This document shows, piece after piece, positions 17,384-27,189 of a stretch of DNA of 64,000 nt (position 1 is its first letter; every line of letters begins with the position of its first letter). Source of the stretch: Bacteroidales bacterium (lineage in GTDB: Bacteria; Bacteroidota; Bacteroidia; Bacteroidales; Paludibacteraceae). The stretch spans positions 1-64,000 of the forward strand of contig JAAYUQ010000034.1 in the NCBI GenBank assembly GCA_012517575.1, given 5' to 3'. Under the pieces are notes generated by a model, which saw only the letters and a list, made by a program, of their open reading frames with translations, was not told the origin of the DNA and did not search any database. Both the position numbers and the translations under genes were made by a program.

Positions 17384-17896
17384 TTAATTGTTTAAAGTAA
17401 TTGTTTCTTCTATTTTTTCCAGTCTTTTCTTAATTTGTGGAATTTTTTTTACCGGTTCCATGCTCGATTTTACAGTAGTTATTGCTCCCAACGGTTTTAA
17501 ATTGTTTTCCAACGTGTTGCTGACATTATTCAATTTTTCCAAAGCATAATTTTGTGCAAACTGTGTATTTTCAATTTTTTTCCCGTTTACAATAACAAAA
17601 TCTTCATTTTTTTCTATCGGCTTAAGCCAAAAAATCACCAGTAGAGCTGCAGCAATTCCCGAAATGGCCACAGTTTGTTTCCAAAACCGTTTAACTTTTG
17701 GCAACACCTTTTTTTCTGAGACCTTTTCAGCCATTTTTTCGTTTGCTTTTTCGTCAAATACCTGAAATAGAGATTTATATATTTCATGTTCAGGTAATAC
17801 CTTTTCGTGCCTGAAATAGGATTTGAGAAAATTTTCTTCTTGAAGTGTAGTTTTTCCTTCAAAATATTTTTTTAATAAATCATCTATCTGTTTCAT
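17384..17896 (-). CDS. One-pass membrane protein, probable anti-sigma factor
   Basis: 170 residues. The N-terminal ~85 residues are cytoplasmic-looking and begin MKQIDDLLKKYFEGKTTLQ, the pattern of small Bacteroidota anti-sigma domains. A single transmembrane segment (TVAISGIAAALLVIFWL, about 95-111) is followed by a ~60-residue periplasmic tail rich in Lys and Glu. It lies between the sigma-factor gene and the DUF4252 gene on the same strand. I do not recognise a named family; the anti-sigma role rests on topology and position. Confidence 0.65.
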   Translation of the reverse strand: MKQIDDLLKKYFEGKTTLQEENFLKSYFRHEKVLPEHEIYKSLFQVFDEKANEKMAEKVSEKKVLPKVKRFWKQTVAISGIAAALLVIFWLKPIEKNEDFVIVNGKKIENTQFAQNYALEKLNNVSNTLENNLKPLGAITTVKSSMEPVKKIPQIKKRLEKIEETITLNN

Positions 17897-17943
17897 TGTA
17901 AGTCATTTTCTGTAAATTGATAAACCATCATTTAAATAATTTT

Positions 17944-18453
17944 TTACATTATTTTTTCATTCCATATCGCCATCAATTCTTTTCTTAGTTTTTGTCGGGC
18001 TCTCGAAAGATTTACACTTACGGCGTTTTCAGTAGTTGCCGTGATTGTTGCTATTTCCGAAATTTCCAACCCTTCCACATCGCGAAGGTGAATAATGGTT
18101 CTTTGCAATTCGGGTAATTTGTCTATCAGTTGTTTCACATAGTTTGTCATATCTTTTTGTTCTATTAACTGATGTGGATTCGGCATAGTTGCTATCAGAT
18201 TTTCATCAAGCGGAACGTCCCGATTCGGTTTTTTTGTCCGCAACCAGTCGAGACACAAATTACGCATTGACTTCATGGCAAAAGCCGTCAGGTTTTGCAC
18301 TTTATCCAACTGACTTCGATTTTCCCACAATTTGGCGTTTAATTCCTGTACAGCATCTTTGGCAGCTTCATCATTGCAGACAATGGATTTTGCCATCCGA
18401 AACAATTGATCGGTAAGTGGCAAAATAACTGAATTAAATTGTGCTGCATCCAT
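17944..18453 (-). CDS. ECF-type RNA polymerase sigma factor
   Basis: 169-residue sigma-70 protein with regions 2 and 4 only. Region 2 is near MAKSIVCNDEAAKDAVQELNAKLWENR and NLTAFAMKSMRNLCLDWLR. Region 4 is LPELQRTIIHLRDVEGLEISEIATITATTENAVSVNLSRARQKLRKEL. It starts an operon with a putative anti-sigma factor and a DUF4252 protein, so it probably controls an envelope response and perhaps its own operon. A second set of the same design is at 50881-52432. Confidence 0.9.
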   Translation of the reverse strand: MDAAQFNSVILPLTDQLFRMAKSIVCNDEAAKDAVQELNAKLWENRSQLDKVQNLTAFAMKSMRNLCLDWLRTKKPNRDVPLDENLIATMPNPHQLIEQKDMTNYVKQLIDKLPELQRTIIHLRDVEGLEISEIATITATTENAVSVNLSRARQKLRKELMAIWNEKIM

Positions 18454-18509
18454 ACGTTACTGAACTCTCACTAAAATTACCAAATTTGATTCGTATACTT
18501 ATAAAGACG

Positions 18510-18549
18510 AAAAACCGAATCATTTCTTACATCAAATATTCGGTTTTTT
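18510..18549 (-). terminator. Terminator after the NlpC/P60 gene
   Basis: AAAAACCGAAT pairs with ATTCGGTTTTT over a 17-nt loop, with T runs on either strand. It separates the NlpC/P60 gene from the ECF sigma operon downstream on the same strand. Confidence 0.65.
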
Positions 18550-18603
18550 GAGAAGATAAAGAGAATCTCTTTCGTGCGGGAAATATATTTATTTGAAAAT
18601 GAG

Positions 18604-19380
18604 TTAAATCATTCTTTTTATGGAGTGAAGTTTATGGGAGTAATTTCCTGTTTGTTCTGAAATAATTCCATGTTCATCAATCTTTTCGATTTTTACCCAG
18701 CCTGAAGCATGAATAATTTGATGGGCATTCATTAAAATTCCCACATGAATAATTTGATTTTCGGCATTGGCAAAGAAAGCCAAATCGCCGGTATGTGCCA
18801 GTGCAAGAGAGTTTATTTCTTCACCTATTTCAGCCTGCTGAGAAGCATTGCGTGGCAACATGATGCCGCAAAGCGAAAAGACAACCTGAACCAAACCGGA
18901 ACAGTCAATACCCAATGCACTTTTTCCACCCCATAAATAGGGAGAAGAAAGGTATTGTCGAGCCAAAGAAACGATATTGTTTCCGGTTAAAGGTTGTGGC
19001 ATCCCTGCATCGGAAGGATGAATGACATATTGATATGTTCCATCTGTAAAGTTGCCGTTTTGATAGTTTCTCAGAATACTTCCTCCGGGAAGGGGAAAAG
19101 TATTTCCCTTTGTCAGATTTCGACAAAAGGAAACAGGTTTCAGAATACGGAAATTTTCAATATCATTGTGATTTTTTTCCCCATTTTCCGGAAGCAAAGA
19201 AATCATTTTTTTGTCAACCCAGCCGCAATAATTGTCTGAATGGTTGCGAACGTACAGCCATTGTTCCTTGCTTTTGAGAATCTCGACTGTTTCTCCAAAC
19301 AAAAGTTGAGAAGTCATTTCACTGCATTCGTTGTCTTTTGCTCTTAAAGGGACAAGGCTCAAGGTTATAATTCCATTCAT
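18604..19380 (-). CDS. NlpC/P60 family peptidase with SH3-like N-terminal domain
   Basis: 258-residue C40-family cysteine peptidase resembling YkfC-type gamma-D-glutamyl-L-diamino-acid endopeptidases, which trim peptidoglycan peptides. SH3-like segments come first (SQLLFGETVEILKSKEQWLYVRNHSDNYCGWV). The catalytic domain has YLWGGKSALGIDCSGLVQ (Cys), GDLAFFANAENQIIHVGIL (His) and IIHASGWVKIE (third polar residue). I place the start at 19380 (MNGIITLSLVPLRA), because related proteins begin at this point; an in-frame ATG at 19434 would add 18 residues. No clear signal peptide from either start, so it may act on recycled muropeptides in the cytoplasm. Confidence 0.87.
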   Translation of the reverse strand: MNGIITLSLVPLRAKDNECSEMTSQLLFGETVEILKSKEQWLYVRNHSDNYCGWVDKKMISLLPENGEKNHNDIENFRILKPVSFCRNLTKGNTFPLPGGSILRNYQNGNFTDGTYQYVIHPSDAGMPQPLTGNNIVSLARQYLSSPYLWGGKSALGIDCSGLVQVVFSLCGIMLPRNASQQAEIGEEINSLALAHTGDLAFFANAENQIIHVGILMNAHQIIHASGWVKIEKIDEHGIISEQTGNYSHKLHSIKRMI

Positions 19381-19657
19381 AAAACAACATATTTTAGGGT
19401 ATTCGTAAAATTTATCAACAAACAAATTCTCCATAAAAAGGTTATATAAAATAACATGGAGACTATTTCATTTTTCTGTAAAATCTGTCAAACAGCACAA
19501 CAAAAATAAGTAAATTAATGAACTTAACGGTTAATAGTAAAATTTTTTGTAATTTTCGGCAAATTTGAGATAGAGAAGAACAACTGTTTCGAATTTTTCT
19601 GATTGTAATAGAAAAATTTGAAAGATTTTTTGTAAATTATATAACTTCAGAAGCAGA

Positions 19658-21697
19658 ATGAGACTAAAAACTAATAAGAAAAAGCTGCAAAATATTTTTA
19701 AAATTTTGCTTGCATTGGTGGTAGTTTTTATAATTGTTGAACTTTATCCGCGTGAGAGCACTTTCAATTATCAGTTTGAAGAAGGGAAACCGTGGTCGTA
19801 TGAGCTTTTGACGGCTCCTTTTGATTTTCCGATATATAAAAGCGATGAACAGGTAGAAAAAGAGAAGAAAGAAATTCTCAAGAATTTTACCCCTTACTTC
19901 ATTCTCGATACGACCGTTATGCCAACTCAGTTAAAGAAATTTGAAGCCGATTGGGGGAAAGCCGGTAATATTTCTCCTTATTTACGTTCCTTCATTGAAG
20001 GAAAAATGAAATCGATTTATTCAAAAGGAATAATTTCAAATGATGATTACAACAATTTGCAAAAATGGAATGTGAAAAGAATTTACCGGATTTTGCCGGG
20101 AAGAATTTCACAACTTGCTTTCTTAAATGAAATTTACACCCCAAAAACTGCTTATGAAGAATTGGTAAAGGATGGCAGAGAAAATGTTAGAGAGCTAAAC
20201 TTAAACAATTATCTGGTTGAAAATCTTCGCTATGACAGCATTACTTCGGAAACAGCCAAAAACGAATTGCTGAAAAACCTCTCTCTCACTGTTGGAATGG
20301 TACAGACAGGCAAACGCATTATCGATAAAGGAGAAATAGTTTCGCCGGAAACTTATGCCATCCTGCGATCTTTGCAAATTGAATATGAAAACAGAAAGTC
20401 GGTATTTGAGCAAACGGCTATTGTTTCCGTTGGGGAAATATTACTGGTCATTGGTTTAATCACGCTGTTGATTTTGTATATTTATCTTTTCCGTCCGCGA
20501 ATTTTGGACAATTTTAATAATTTGTTGTTTTTGTCGCTGCTCATTGTCCTGATTGTAGGACTTACTTCGTTGACCATTCGATATTCTTCCTTAAGTTATT
20601 ATATTGTGCCGTTTGCCTTGTTACCAATCATAGTTCGTGTTTTCTATGATTCCCGTACAGCTTTGTTTGTACACATCATCACGGTGTTTATTGTTTCTTT
20701 AATGGTGGACAATCCTTTTCAGTTTGTTTTACTTCAGATTACGGCAGGGATGGTGGCTGTTTCCAGTTTGAAGGACATGACGCAGCGCTCTCAACTCGCA
20801 CAATCGGCTCTCTACATATTTTTAAATTATGTTGGCTTTTATTTGGCTTTTGAACTGATTACCGAAGGCAACTTGTCAAGAATAAATTGGGTGCCTATTT
20901 TCAGTTTTGCCATTAGTTCGCTGTTTTTGCTGTTTGCGTATCTGCTGATTTATATTTTTGAAAAAATGTTTGGCTTGTTGTCTGCAGTTACATTGGTGGA
21001 ACTTACCAATGTTAACAGCGATTTGTTGATGAAATTTGCAGAAGTCGCTCCCGGCACTTTTCAGCATTCCTTGCAGGTTTCCAACCTCGCAACCGAAGCT
21101 GCAAAAAAAATCAATGCCAATAGTTTACTTGTTCGAACCGGTGCTTTGTATCACGATATTGGCAAAATGAAACATCCTGAGTATTTTACTGAAAATCAAG
21201 TAGGCGGGAAAAATCCGTTATTGTCAATGAAATTTGAGGAAGCTGCAAGAATTATTATTGAACATGTGGCAAATGGAATAGAAATAGCCAAAAAAAATCA
21301 TCTGCCCGATCAAATTATCAATTTTATAGCAACCCATCACGGAACAGCAAAGGCAAAATATTTTTATGTGGCATTTATAAACGAAAATCCTGGAGTGAAG
21401 CCGGATGAAAAGATTTTTTCCTATCCGGGACCTTTGCCTTCCACTAAAGAAACGGCCATTCTGATGATGGCAGATGCGGTGGAAGCCCGTTCAAGAACAT
21501 TGAGCGAATATACTGAAGAAAGTATAGATCAAATGGTGGAAGACATAATTAATACTCAAATTGCTGAAGGACAGTTTAAAGATGCCCCGATAAGTTTCAG
21601 GGACGTGGAAACGGTGAAAAAAGTATTGAAAGAAAAAATAAAAAGTATTTATCATTCCCGCATAACTTATCCTGAAATAAAGACAAGCGAGAAATAA
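19658..21697 (+). CDS. pgpH: HD-domain phosphohydrolase with 7TM receptor region (PgpH type)
   Basis: 679-residue membrane protein. After one N-terminal transmembrane segment comes an extracytoplasmic 7TMR-HDED domain (about 40-260), then about seven membrane spans (265-460), then a cytosolic HD domain. The HD metal ligands are visible: His470 (TFQHSLQVSNLA), His499-Asp500 (ALYHDIGKMKHPEYF) and ATHHGTAKAKYF. In Listeria, PgpH degrades cyclic di-AMP, and this layout is the same. It probably lowers c-di-AMP in response to an outside signal. The pathway is inferred from the family; no cyclase is in the window. Confidence 0.9.
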   Translation: MRLKTNKKKLQNIFKILLALVVVFIIVELYPRESTFNYQFEEGKPWSYELLTAPFDFPIYKSDEQVEKEKKEILKNFTPYFILDTTVMPTQLKKFEADWGKAGNISPYLRSFIEGKMKSIYSKGIISNDDYNNLQKWNVKRIYRILPGRISQLAFLNEIYTPKTAYEELVKDGRENVRELNLNNYLVENLRYDSITSETAKNELLKNLSLTVGMVQTGKRIIDKGEIVSPETYAILRSLQIEYENRKSVFEQTAIVSVGEILLVIGLITLLILYIYLFRPRILDNFNNLLFLSLLIVLIVGLTSLTIRYSSLSYYIVPFALLPIIVRVFYDSRTALFVHIITVFIVSLMVDNPFQFVLLQITAGMVAVSSLKDMTQRSQLAQSALYIFLNYVGFYLAFELITEGNLSRINWVPIFSFAISSLFLLFAYLLIYIFEKMFGLLSAVTLVELTNVNSDLLMKFAEVAPGTFQHSLQVSNLATEAAKKINANSLLVRTGALYHDIGKMKHPEYFTENQVGGKNPLLSMKFEEAARIIIEHVANGIEIAKKNHLPDQIINFIATHHGTAKAKYFYVAFINENPGVKPDEKIFSYPGPLPSTKETAILMMADAVEARSRTLSEYTEESIDQMVEDIINTQIAEGQFKDAPISFRDVETVKKVLKEKIKSIYHSRITYPEIKTSEK

Positions 21698-21772
21698 CAA
21701 CGATTTATTTTCGTAACTTTCTGAAGATAAAATTTATATTTTTATGTTTTAACGAAAAATTAAGTTCTGCGT

Positions 21773-22771
21773 ATGAAAACAAGAATTGCTTTTTTTGATG
21801 CTAAACCTTACGATGAAGCTTCGTTTCGTGAAAGAAATCAACAACATGGTTTCGAAATCAAATTTCATAAAAGCCATCTGAGTAAAGATAATGCTATCCT
21901 GACCAAAGGTGCCGATGTGGTTTGTATTTTTGTGAATGCTGAAGTTGATGCGGAAGTAATCGATATTTTGGTAGAAAATGGCGTAAAATTGATTGCACTT
22001 CGCTCGGCGGGTTACAACAATGTGGATTTAAAAGCTGCTAAAGGCAAAATTAAGGTTGTGCGTGTGCCGGCTTATTCTCCTCATTCCATTGCCGAACATA
22101 CTATTGCTTTGATGCTTACACTGAATCGGAAAATTCATAAAGCATACACTCGAACGCGCGATGGCAACTTTGCGCTGGAAGGATTATTGGGATTTGAAAT
22201 GAATGGAAAAACAGCCGGAATAATTGGAACAGGAAAAATTGGTAAAATTGTAATCCAGATTTTGAAAAGTATGGGAATGAACGTCCTTGCCTATGATTTG
22301 TTCCCCGATACGCAATTTGCCGAAAAAAACGATATTCGATATACCCAACTTGACGAATTGTATCAGCTTTCCGATGTTATTTCGTTGCACTGTCCGTTGA
22401 CCAAAGAAACGGAATATTTGATAAATGAAAATTCCATCAAAAAAATGAAAAATGGGGTAATGATTATCAATACCGGAAGAGGAAAACTAATCAAAACAAA
22501 AGCGCTGATTGATGGGCTGAAAAGTAAAAAAATAGGTTATGCCGGTTTAGATGTGTACGAAGAAGAAGGAGATTATTTTTACGAAGATCATTCCGATATT
22601 GTAATCGATGATGATATTCTGGCGCGTCTTCTAACGTTTAACAATGTAATCGTAACTTCCCATCAAGCATTTTTTACCAAAGAAGCTCTTTCGGAAATTG
22701 CCCGCATTACGCTGCAAAACATTCAGGATTTTGTGGATGGGAAACCGCTGGTAAATGAAATCACAGCTTAA
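21773..22771 (+). CDS. ldhA: D-lactate dehydrogenase (2-hydroxyacid dehydrogenase family)
   Basis: 332-residue NAD-dependent enzyme converting pyruvate and D-lactate. Seen: substrate Arg region LIALRSAGYNNVDLKAAK, Rossmann motif AGIIGTGKIGKIV, HCPLTKETEYLIN, GRGKLIKTKALIDGL, the catalytic Glu in GLDVYEEEGDYFYED and the catalytic His in VIVTSHQAFFTKEAL. The YEEEGDYFYED form is characteristic of fermentative LdhA. This supports a fermentative life style. A hairpin follows 20 nt after the stop. Confidence 0.93.
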   Translation: MKTRIAFFDAKPYDEASFRERNQQHGFEIKFHKSHLSKDNAILTKGADVVCIFVNAEVDAEVIDILVENGVKLIALRSAGYNNVDLKAAKGKIKVVRVPAYSPHSIAEHTIALMLTLNRKIHKAYTRTRDGNFALEGLLGFEMNGKTAGIIGTGKIGKIVIQILKSMGMNVLAYDLFPDTQFAEKNDIRYTQLDELYQLSDVISLHCPLTKETEYLINENSIKKMKNGVMIINTGRGKLIKTKALIDGLKSKKIGYAGLDVYEEEGDYFYEDHSDIVIDDDILARLLTFNNVIVTSHQAFFTKEALSEIARITLQNIQDFVDGKPLVNEITA

Positions 22772-22792
22772 TAAATTCCAAAATAAAAAAAT

Positions 22793-22816
22793 AGAGTGTT
22801 TCAAGCGGAACACTCT
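22793..22816 (+). terminator. Terminator after ldhA
   Basis: AGAGTGTT pairs with AACACTCT over an 8-nt loop, followed by a short T-rich stretch. Confidence 0.55.
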
Positions 22817-23069
22817 TCTTGTTTCCGATTTGCAACACTCTAAAAAATTTTACAAACACTTTGGTAAACTACAGTTTATTCTTGTCCTTTTTGAAAAGTT
22901 TGGATCTTGAGCTATGCGCCTTATTTTGAGTTTCTTAAATAGTCAAACCTTAAAAATCCACACTTTAACGACAAACTCATAAAATTTCATTTTCAAAAAA
23001 AACAGGAAAAGAAACAACGAATTTATATGAAAGCGTTTCTGGAATCTACCACCCCAGCCCATCAAATCG

Positions 23070-23103
23070 ACCTCCCCCAGCCCCTCCAAAGGAGGGGAGT
23101 AAG
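23070..23103 (+). repeat. 34-bp palindromic element, copy 1
   Basis: The core CCCCTCCAAAGGAGGGG is a perfect 7-bp inverted repeat around AAA. It is preceded by ACCTCCCCCAG and followed by AGTAAG. Its G/C content stands out sharply from the A/T-rich surroundings. Copy 2 (23182-23215) matches at 31 of 34 positions. Just before it, at 23048-23060, is a degenerate half copy. Confidence 0.85.
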
Positions 23104-23181
23104 AATGATTTAGTCCTTGTTTAGTCCTGAAATAGGTTTACAAAAAAGTAAACAGTATTCAGGATTATAAACAAAAAATCC

Positions 23182-23215
23182 ACCACCCCCAGCTCCTCCA
23201 AAGGAGGGGAGGAAG
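23182..23215 (+). repeat. 34-bp palindromic element, copy 2
   Basis: Same orientation as copy 1, with three differences (element positions 4, 13 and 31). Core CTCCTCCAAAGGAGGGG keeps the hairpin with one G-T pair. It lies 26 nt past the stop codon of the minus-strand DUF559 gene, which it flanks on that side. Confidence 0.85.
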
Positions 23216-23240
23216 AGTTTAGCGCCTTTGTTCTGATCAG

Positions 23241-23600
23241 CTATTTACGGGCATCCAATGTTTCTTTTATTTGAATGGCTACATACTCTGGATTTGACAA
23301 CACTTCTTCGTTTGTAAATCGAATAACTTTATATCCCTTTTCATTCAACGTATTTGTACGCAACTCATCATATTCTTTTTGCTGTAAATGTATTTTTCCG
23401 TCAATTTCAATAACAACTTTCGCAGAAAGGCAAACAAAGTCTGTAATAAAATTATCAATGATATGCTGTCTGCGAATTCTGTAACCGGTTTTCTTATTAC
23501 GCAAATACTTCCACAACAACTTCTCAGCTTCAGTATAGTTTTCCCTTAATTCTTCTCTGATTGCCTTCAAGTATCTGTAATTGTATAAATCGGCTGTCAC
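23241..23600 (-). CDS. DUF559 domain protein (Vsr/restriction-endonuclease-like fold)
   Basis: 119 residues covering one DUF559 domain. Seen: ELRENYTEAEKLLWKYLRNKK, GYRIRRQHIIDNFITDFVCLSAKVVIEIDGKIH, and RTNTLNEKGYKVIRFTNEEVL. The family is related to very-short-patch-repair and other PD-(D/E)XK-type nucleases, with likely acidic residues in DFVC and VVIEIDG. The true function is not established. No methylase or mismatch-repair partner is adjacent. The gene is bracketed by 34-bp palindromes in opposite orientation, which hints at a mobile unit. It is a full-length domain with no lesion. Confidence 0.85.
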   Translation of the reverse strand: MTADLYNYRYLKAIREELRENYTEAEKLLWKYLRNKKTGYRIRRQHIIDNFITDFVCLSAKVVIEIDGKIHLQQKEYDELRTNTLNEKGYKVIRFTNEEVLSNPEYVAIQIKETLDARK

Positions 23601-23665
23601 ATAGCCCGGTCTGTCGTTTTTAAACTCCTTGCCGTCAACTTCATTATCCGATCTAATTTCTCTGT

Positions 23666-23699
23666 CTTATTCCTCTCCTTTGGAAGGGTTAGGAGAGGT
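23666..23699 (-). repeat. 34-bp palindromic element, copy 3 (inverted)
   Basis: Read on the minus strand it aligns without gaps to copy 1 at 28 of 34 positions; all six differences are transitions. The core is CCCTTCCAAAGGAGAGG. It lies 66 nt upstream of the DUF559 start codon, so copies 2 and 3 form inverted flanks around that gene. Confidence 0.8.
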
Positions 23700-24131
23700 A
23701 ATATTTCCATTTTCCGTAGTTGCATTTTCATTAGGTTGAGTCTGAAGTCCTGCATCCATTGTTGATTCATAATATTATAGTCGCTCCTTATATGGTTAAG
23801 TGTCAATTATTTCTAAGCAGAAAGGTTATAAAATTTTTGTGGAAAAATAATCGAAAAAATGAAACAAAAAATCTCTTCTTTGAGTTTCTCCTGTCATTTT
23901 TTGCTGTATTTTATACTGTAAAGATGCAAATTCCTGTAATTATAAACAAACTATTTTACACCTATTTTGTTGATATTTAGTTAAATGAAATAAATTCAAG
24001 GAACGACTAAATAACAAAATTTTAAAAACTGGTTAACGTTATTTAGGCATTAACAACTCTCCACTCTCCACTCAATATTCCAAACTCTTTACTCCCAACT
24101 TTTCTTCATTTATTTCGAAAAAAAATTGGTT
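23700..24131. other. A/T-rich spacer between the DUF559 gene and metH
   Basis: No supported gene. Small frames here read through the repeat and have no recognisable domain. A pyrimidine-rich stretch with repeated CTCCACTC units is at about 24057-24074. No terminator for metH was clear. Confidence 0.4.
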
Positions 24132-26984
24132 TTAGAAAAAATTTGGTTTCCGCTTTCGGGCTTCTTCGAGGGAAAGTATTTCGGTTTTTTGTACTTGATT
24201 TTCACGAATTTCCTGATATTCTGTAGCAATCTCCGAAACAAAATGACTGCGTGTTTTTTCGTTCATCAATTGAGAAACAATGAAAGTATTGACGGAAGCA
24301 TCTTTCACATAAACTACAGGTCCGTGATAATGTGGTGCAATTTTGACTGCCGTGTGAACTTTCGATGTTGTTGCTCCACCAATAAGCAAGGGAACGTTGA
24401 GACCAGCTTTTTCCATTTCTGCTGCAACGTTGCTCATCTCTTCAAGCGAAGGAGTGATCAGTCCGCTTAATCCGACCATATCTACCTTTTCGTTGAGCGC
24501 AGTTTGAATAATTTTATCGGAAGGCACCATGACCCCCAAATCAATAACGTCATAATTGTTGCAAGCCAGTACTACGGAAACAATATTTTTACCAATATCA
24601 TGTACGTCGCCTTTTACGGTAGCAATAAGGAATTTTCCTGCCGAAGAAGCAGTTCCGGCAACTTTTTGTTTTTCTATCTCAGGCTGAAGAATGGTTACGG
24701 CTTTTTTCATGGTTCGTGCCGACTTTACCACTTGAGGCAAAAACATTTTTCCTTCTCCAAATAGTTTCCCAACAATGTTCATTCCGTCCATCAACGGTTT
24801 TTCTATAATTTCCAGTGCTGTATCGTAAAGTGTCAATGCTTCTGCCAAGTCAATATCAAGAAATTCATCAATTCCTTTTACAAGCGCATGTTCAAGACGT
24901 TTGCCAACCGGAAACGACCGCCATTCATCTTTTTTGTCCGATTTTTTTTCGGAAACGGTATTTTTTATTTTTTCGGCGTATTCTATCAGTTGTTCTGTAG
25001 CATCTGCTCTTCGGTTGAAGATAACATCTTCTACTTTTTTCAAAAGTTCCGGCTCAATTTCTTCATAAATGGGTAAAGCTCCCGCATTGACAATTCCCAT
25101 ATCCAATCCGGCTTTAATGGCATGATAAAGAAAAACGGAATGCATGGCCTCACGAACCATATTGTTTCCTCTGAAAGAAAAAGACAAATTGCTAATTCCG
25201 CCACTGACTTTTGCATAAGGCAAATGTTGTTTGATCCAGCGTATCGATTCCAGAAAATCCACAGCATAATTATTGTGTTCTTCTATTCCTGTGCCGATAG
25301 CCAATACATTTGGGTCGAAAATTATATCTTGTGGAGGAAAACCTGCTTTTTCTGTTAGCAGGCTATAAGCTCGAGAACAAATTTCGATTCTACGGTTTAA
25401 TGAATCGGCTTGTCCTTTTTCGTCAAAGGCCATTACAATGGCAGCAGCACCATAGGCTCTCACTTTTTTTGCTTTTTTCAGAAAATCTTCTTCTCCTTCA
25501 TTTAAGCTGATGGAATTGACAATGCTTTTCCCCTGAATACATTTTAATCCGGCTTCAATCACTTCCCATTTTGACGAATCGATCATCAGGGGAACACGTG
25601 CAATTTCGGGTTCGGCAGTAATATAATTCAGAAAAACAACCATTTCTTCTGCTGCATTCAGCATGGCGTCGTCCATATTAATATCCAGCACTTGCGCACC
25701 ATCTTCAACTTGTTTTCGAGCGATGTGGAGGGCTTCTTCGTATTTTTTTTCGTTGATTAGCCTTAAAAACATCCGTGAACCGGCAACATTGCATCGTTCT
25801 CCAATATTCACAAACAAAGATTTTGAAGTCGATTCGATTGATGATATGTCTGCATTTCCCCGATTTTTGTTCGTTGAAAATTCATCCTTTGCGGAAGTAG
25901 TGGACTCAGTGTTATTCATTTGTTTCCATTGGTCAATTTCAAGAGAAATAATTTCCAACAGTTCCAAACCGCTCAGTTCCAAGTTAACAGTTTTTCCTTT
26001 GGGTTTTCTGACAGTTGCATCAGCTATCAGATCCTGATATTTGGCAATATGTTCCGGAGTTGTTCCGCAACAACCACCAATAATATTGACCAGACCTTCA
26101 TCGATGTATTCTTTTACTTGCATTGCCATTCTGTCGGGCGTTTCATCGTATTCACCAAACTGATTCGGAAGTCCGGCATTGGGGTAGGCACTGACGAACC
26201 ATGGCGCATGAGCGCTCATTTCCTGAAGATAAGGTTTCAGATCTTTTGCTCCGAAAGAGCAGTTTAACCCAATAGAAAGCAAAGGCGCATGTGCAACAGA
26301 AGCCATAAAAGCACGGACTGTCTGGCCGGAAAGTGTACGTCCGCTGGCATCGGCAATGGTAGCCGAAATCATTAATTCCACTTTTTTATTCAATTCCGAC
26401 ATGGCTTCTTGAGCGGCAAAAATGGCTGCTTTTGCATTTAATGTATCGAAAATAGTTTCTATCAGCAGCGCATCCACTCCGCCTTCTATCAAAGCCAGCA
26501 TTTGTTCCTTGTAAGCCGCAACAAGTTGATCGAAAGTTATAGCACGTGAAGCCGGATGATTTACGTCGGAAGGTAAAGAAGCCGTTTTGTTGGTTGGTCC
26601 CACCGAACCGGCTACAAATCTTGGCTTTTCGGGGTTTTTTCGTGTGAATTCATCTGCTGCCTGTCTGGCTAAACGGGTCGCAGACAAATTAATTTCTCTT
26701 ATAAATTCGCCCATTCCATAATCTTCCATTGAAATTCGCTGAGCATTGAAAGTGTTGGTTTCAATAATATCGGCACCTGCTTCTAAATATTGATTATGTA
26801 TAGATCGGATAATATCGGGTTGGGTCAAAGAGAGTAAGTCGTTGTTTCCTTTCAGTTGCTTGTTCCATTGAAAAAAACGATCACCTCTGTATGCGGCTTC
26901 GTCGAGCCTGTATCGTTGAATCATGGTGCCCATGGCTCCATCGAGAATCAGAATGCGTTTTTCGAGAGCTGTTTTTAAATTCAT
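24132..26984 (-). CDS. metH: Cobalamin-dependent methionine synthase lacking the reactivation domain
   Basis: 950 residues. It transfers a methyl group from methyltetrahydrofolate through cobalamin to homocysteine. Domains: homocysteine-binding (about 1-325; zinc ligands Cys242, Cys305 and Cys306 in [10 protein letters not shown] and [10 protein letters not shown]), a long linker rich in Ser, Thr and Asn (about 355-390), pterin-binding (about 390-650), cap and B12-binding (about 680-935; cobalamin His795 in [10 protein letters not shown]). The protein stops at [14 protein letters not shown], where classic ~1230-residue MetH enters its S-adenosylmethionine reactivation domain. No remnant of that domain follows. 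A TTTG-N19-TAAATTTG promoter lies upstream. Confidence 0.95.
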   Translation of the reverse strand: MNLKTALEKRILILDGAMGTMIQRYRLDEAAYRGDRFFQWNKQLKGNNDLLSLTQPDIIRSIHNQYLEAGADIIETNTFNAQRISMEDYGMGEFIREINLSATRLARQAADEFTRKNPEKPRFVAGSVGPTNKTASLPSDVNHPASRAITFDQLVAAYKEQMLALIEGGVDALLIETIFDTLNAKAAIFAAQEAMSELNKKVELMISATIADASGRTLSGQTVRAFMASVAHAPLLSIGLNCSFGAKDLKPYLQEMSAHAPWFVSAYPNAGLPNQFGEYDETPDRMAMQVKEYIDEGLVNIIGGCCGTTPEHIAKYQDLIADATVRKPKGKTVNLELSGLELLEIISLEIDQWKQMNNTESTTSAKDEFSTNKNRGNADISSIESTSKSLFVNIGERCNVAGSRMFLRLINEKKYEEALHIARKQVEDGAQVLDINMDDAMLNAAEEMVVFLNYITAEPEIARVPLMIDSSKWEVIEAGLKCIQGKSIVNSISLNEGEEDFLKKAKKVRAYGAAAIVMAFDEKGQADSLNRRIEICSRAYSLLTEKAGFPPQDIIFDPNVLAIGTGIEEHNNYAVDFLESIRWIKQHLPYAKVSGGISNLSFSFRGNNMVREAMHSVFLYHAIKAGLDMGIVNAGALPIYEEIEPELLKKVEDVIFNRRADATEQLIEYAEKIKNTVSEKKSDKKDEWRSFPVGKRLEHALVKGIDEFLDIDLAEALTLYDTALEIIEKPLMDGMNIVGKLFGEGKMFLPQVVKSARTMKKAVTILQPEIEKQKVAGTASSAGKFLIATVKGDVHDIGKNIVSVVLACNNYDVIDLGVMVPSDKIIQTALNEKVDMVGLSGLITPSLEEMSNVAAEMEKAGLNVPLLIGGATTSKVHTAVKIAPHYHGPVVYVKDASVNTFIVSQLMNEKTRSHFVSEIATEYQEIRENQVQKTEILSLEEARKRKPNFF

Positions 26985-27039
26985 AGTCTTGTGAAAAATA
27001 GGTCGGAATTATTTAATTTGTCGGTTGTCATTATTTCCG

Positions 27040-27070
27040 CAAATTTAGTGATTCTGCGTCAATTCTCAAA
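27040..27070 (-). promoter_or_regulatory. Bacteroidota-type promoter of metH
   Basis: On the minus strand TTTG (27070-27067) is followed after 19 nt by TAAATTTG (27047-27040), about 55 nt before the start codon. No B12 or SAM riboswitch was seen between promoter and gene. Confidence 0.7.
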
Positions 27071-27137
27071 AACAGCAACTTATCTTTAAAACGTCCTTTC
27101 TTCGTTTTTTACTCTTTCATTATTTTCAGATTTTCAA

Positions 27138-27145
27138 TATCTTTG
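27138..27145 (+). promoter_or_regulatory. Candidate -7 box (TATCTTTG) for gpmA
   Basis: TATCTTTG matches TAnnTTTG 44 nt before the gpmA start codon. It is divergent from the metH promoter. Confidence 0.45.
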
Positions 27146-27189
27146 TCATCGGTAAAAAAGTGAAACACTAACTTCTTAATAAGTAGAAA

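Noticed and set aside
23597-23806. 69-residue frame upstream of the DUF559 gene
   Set aside because: It reads through repeat copy 3, has no recognisable domain and overlaps the DUF559 start; best seen as spacer.
26985-27189. Cobalamin or SAM riboswitch before metH
   Set aside because: Only a promoter is seen; there is no B12-box or SAM aptamer pattern.
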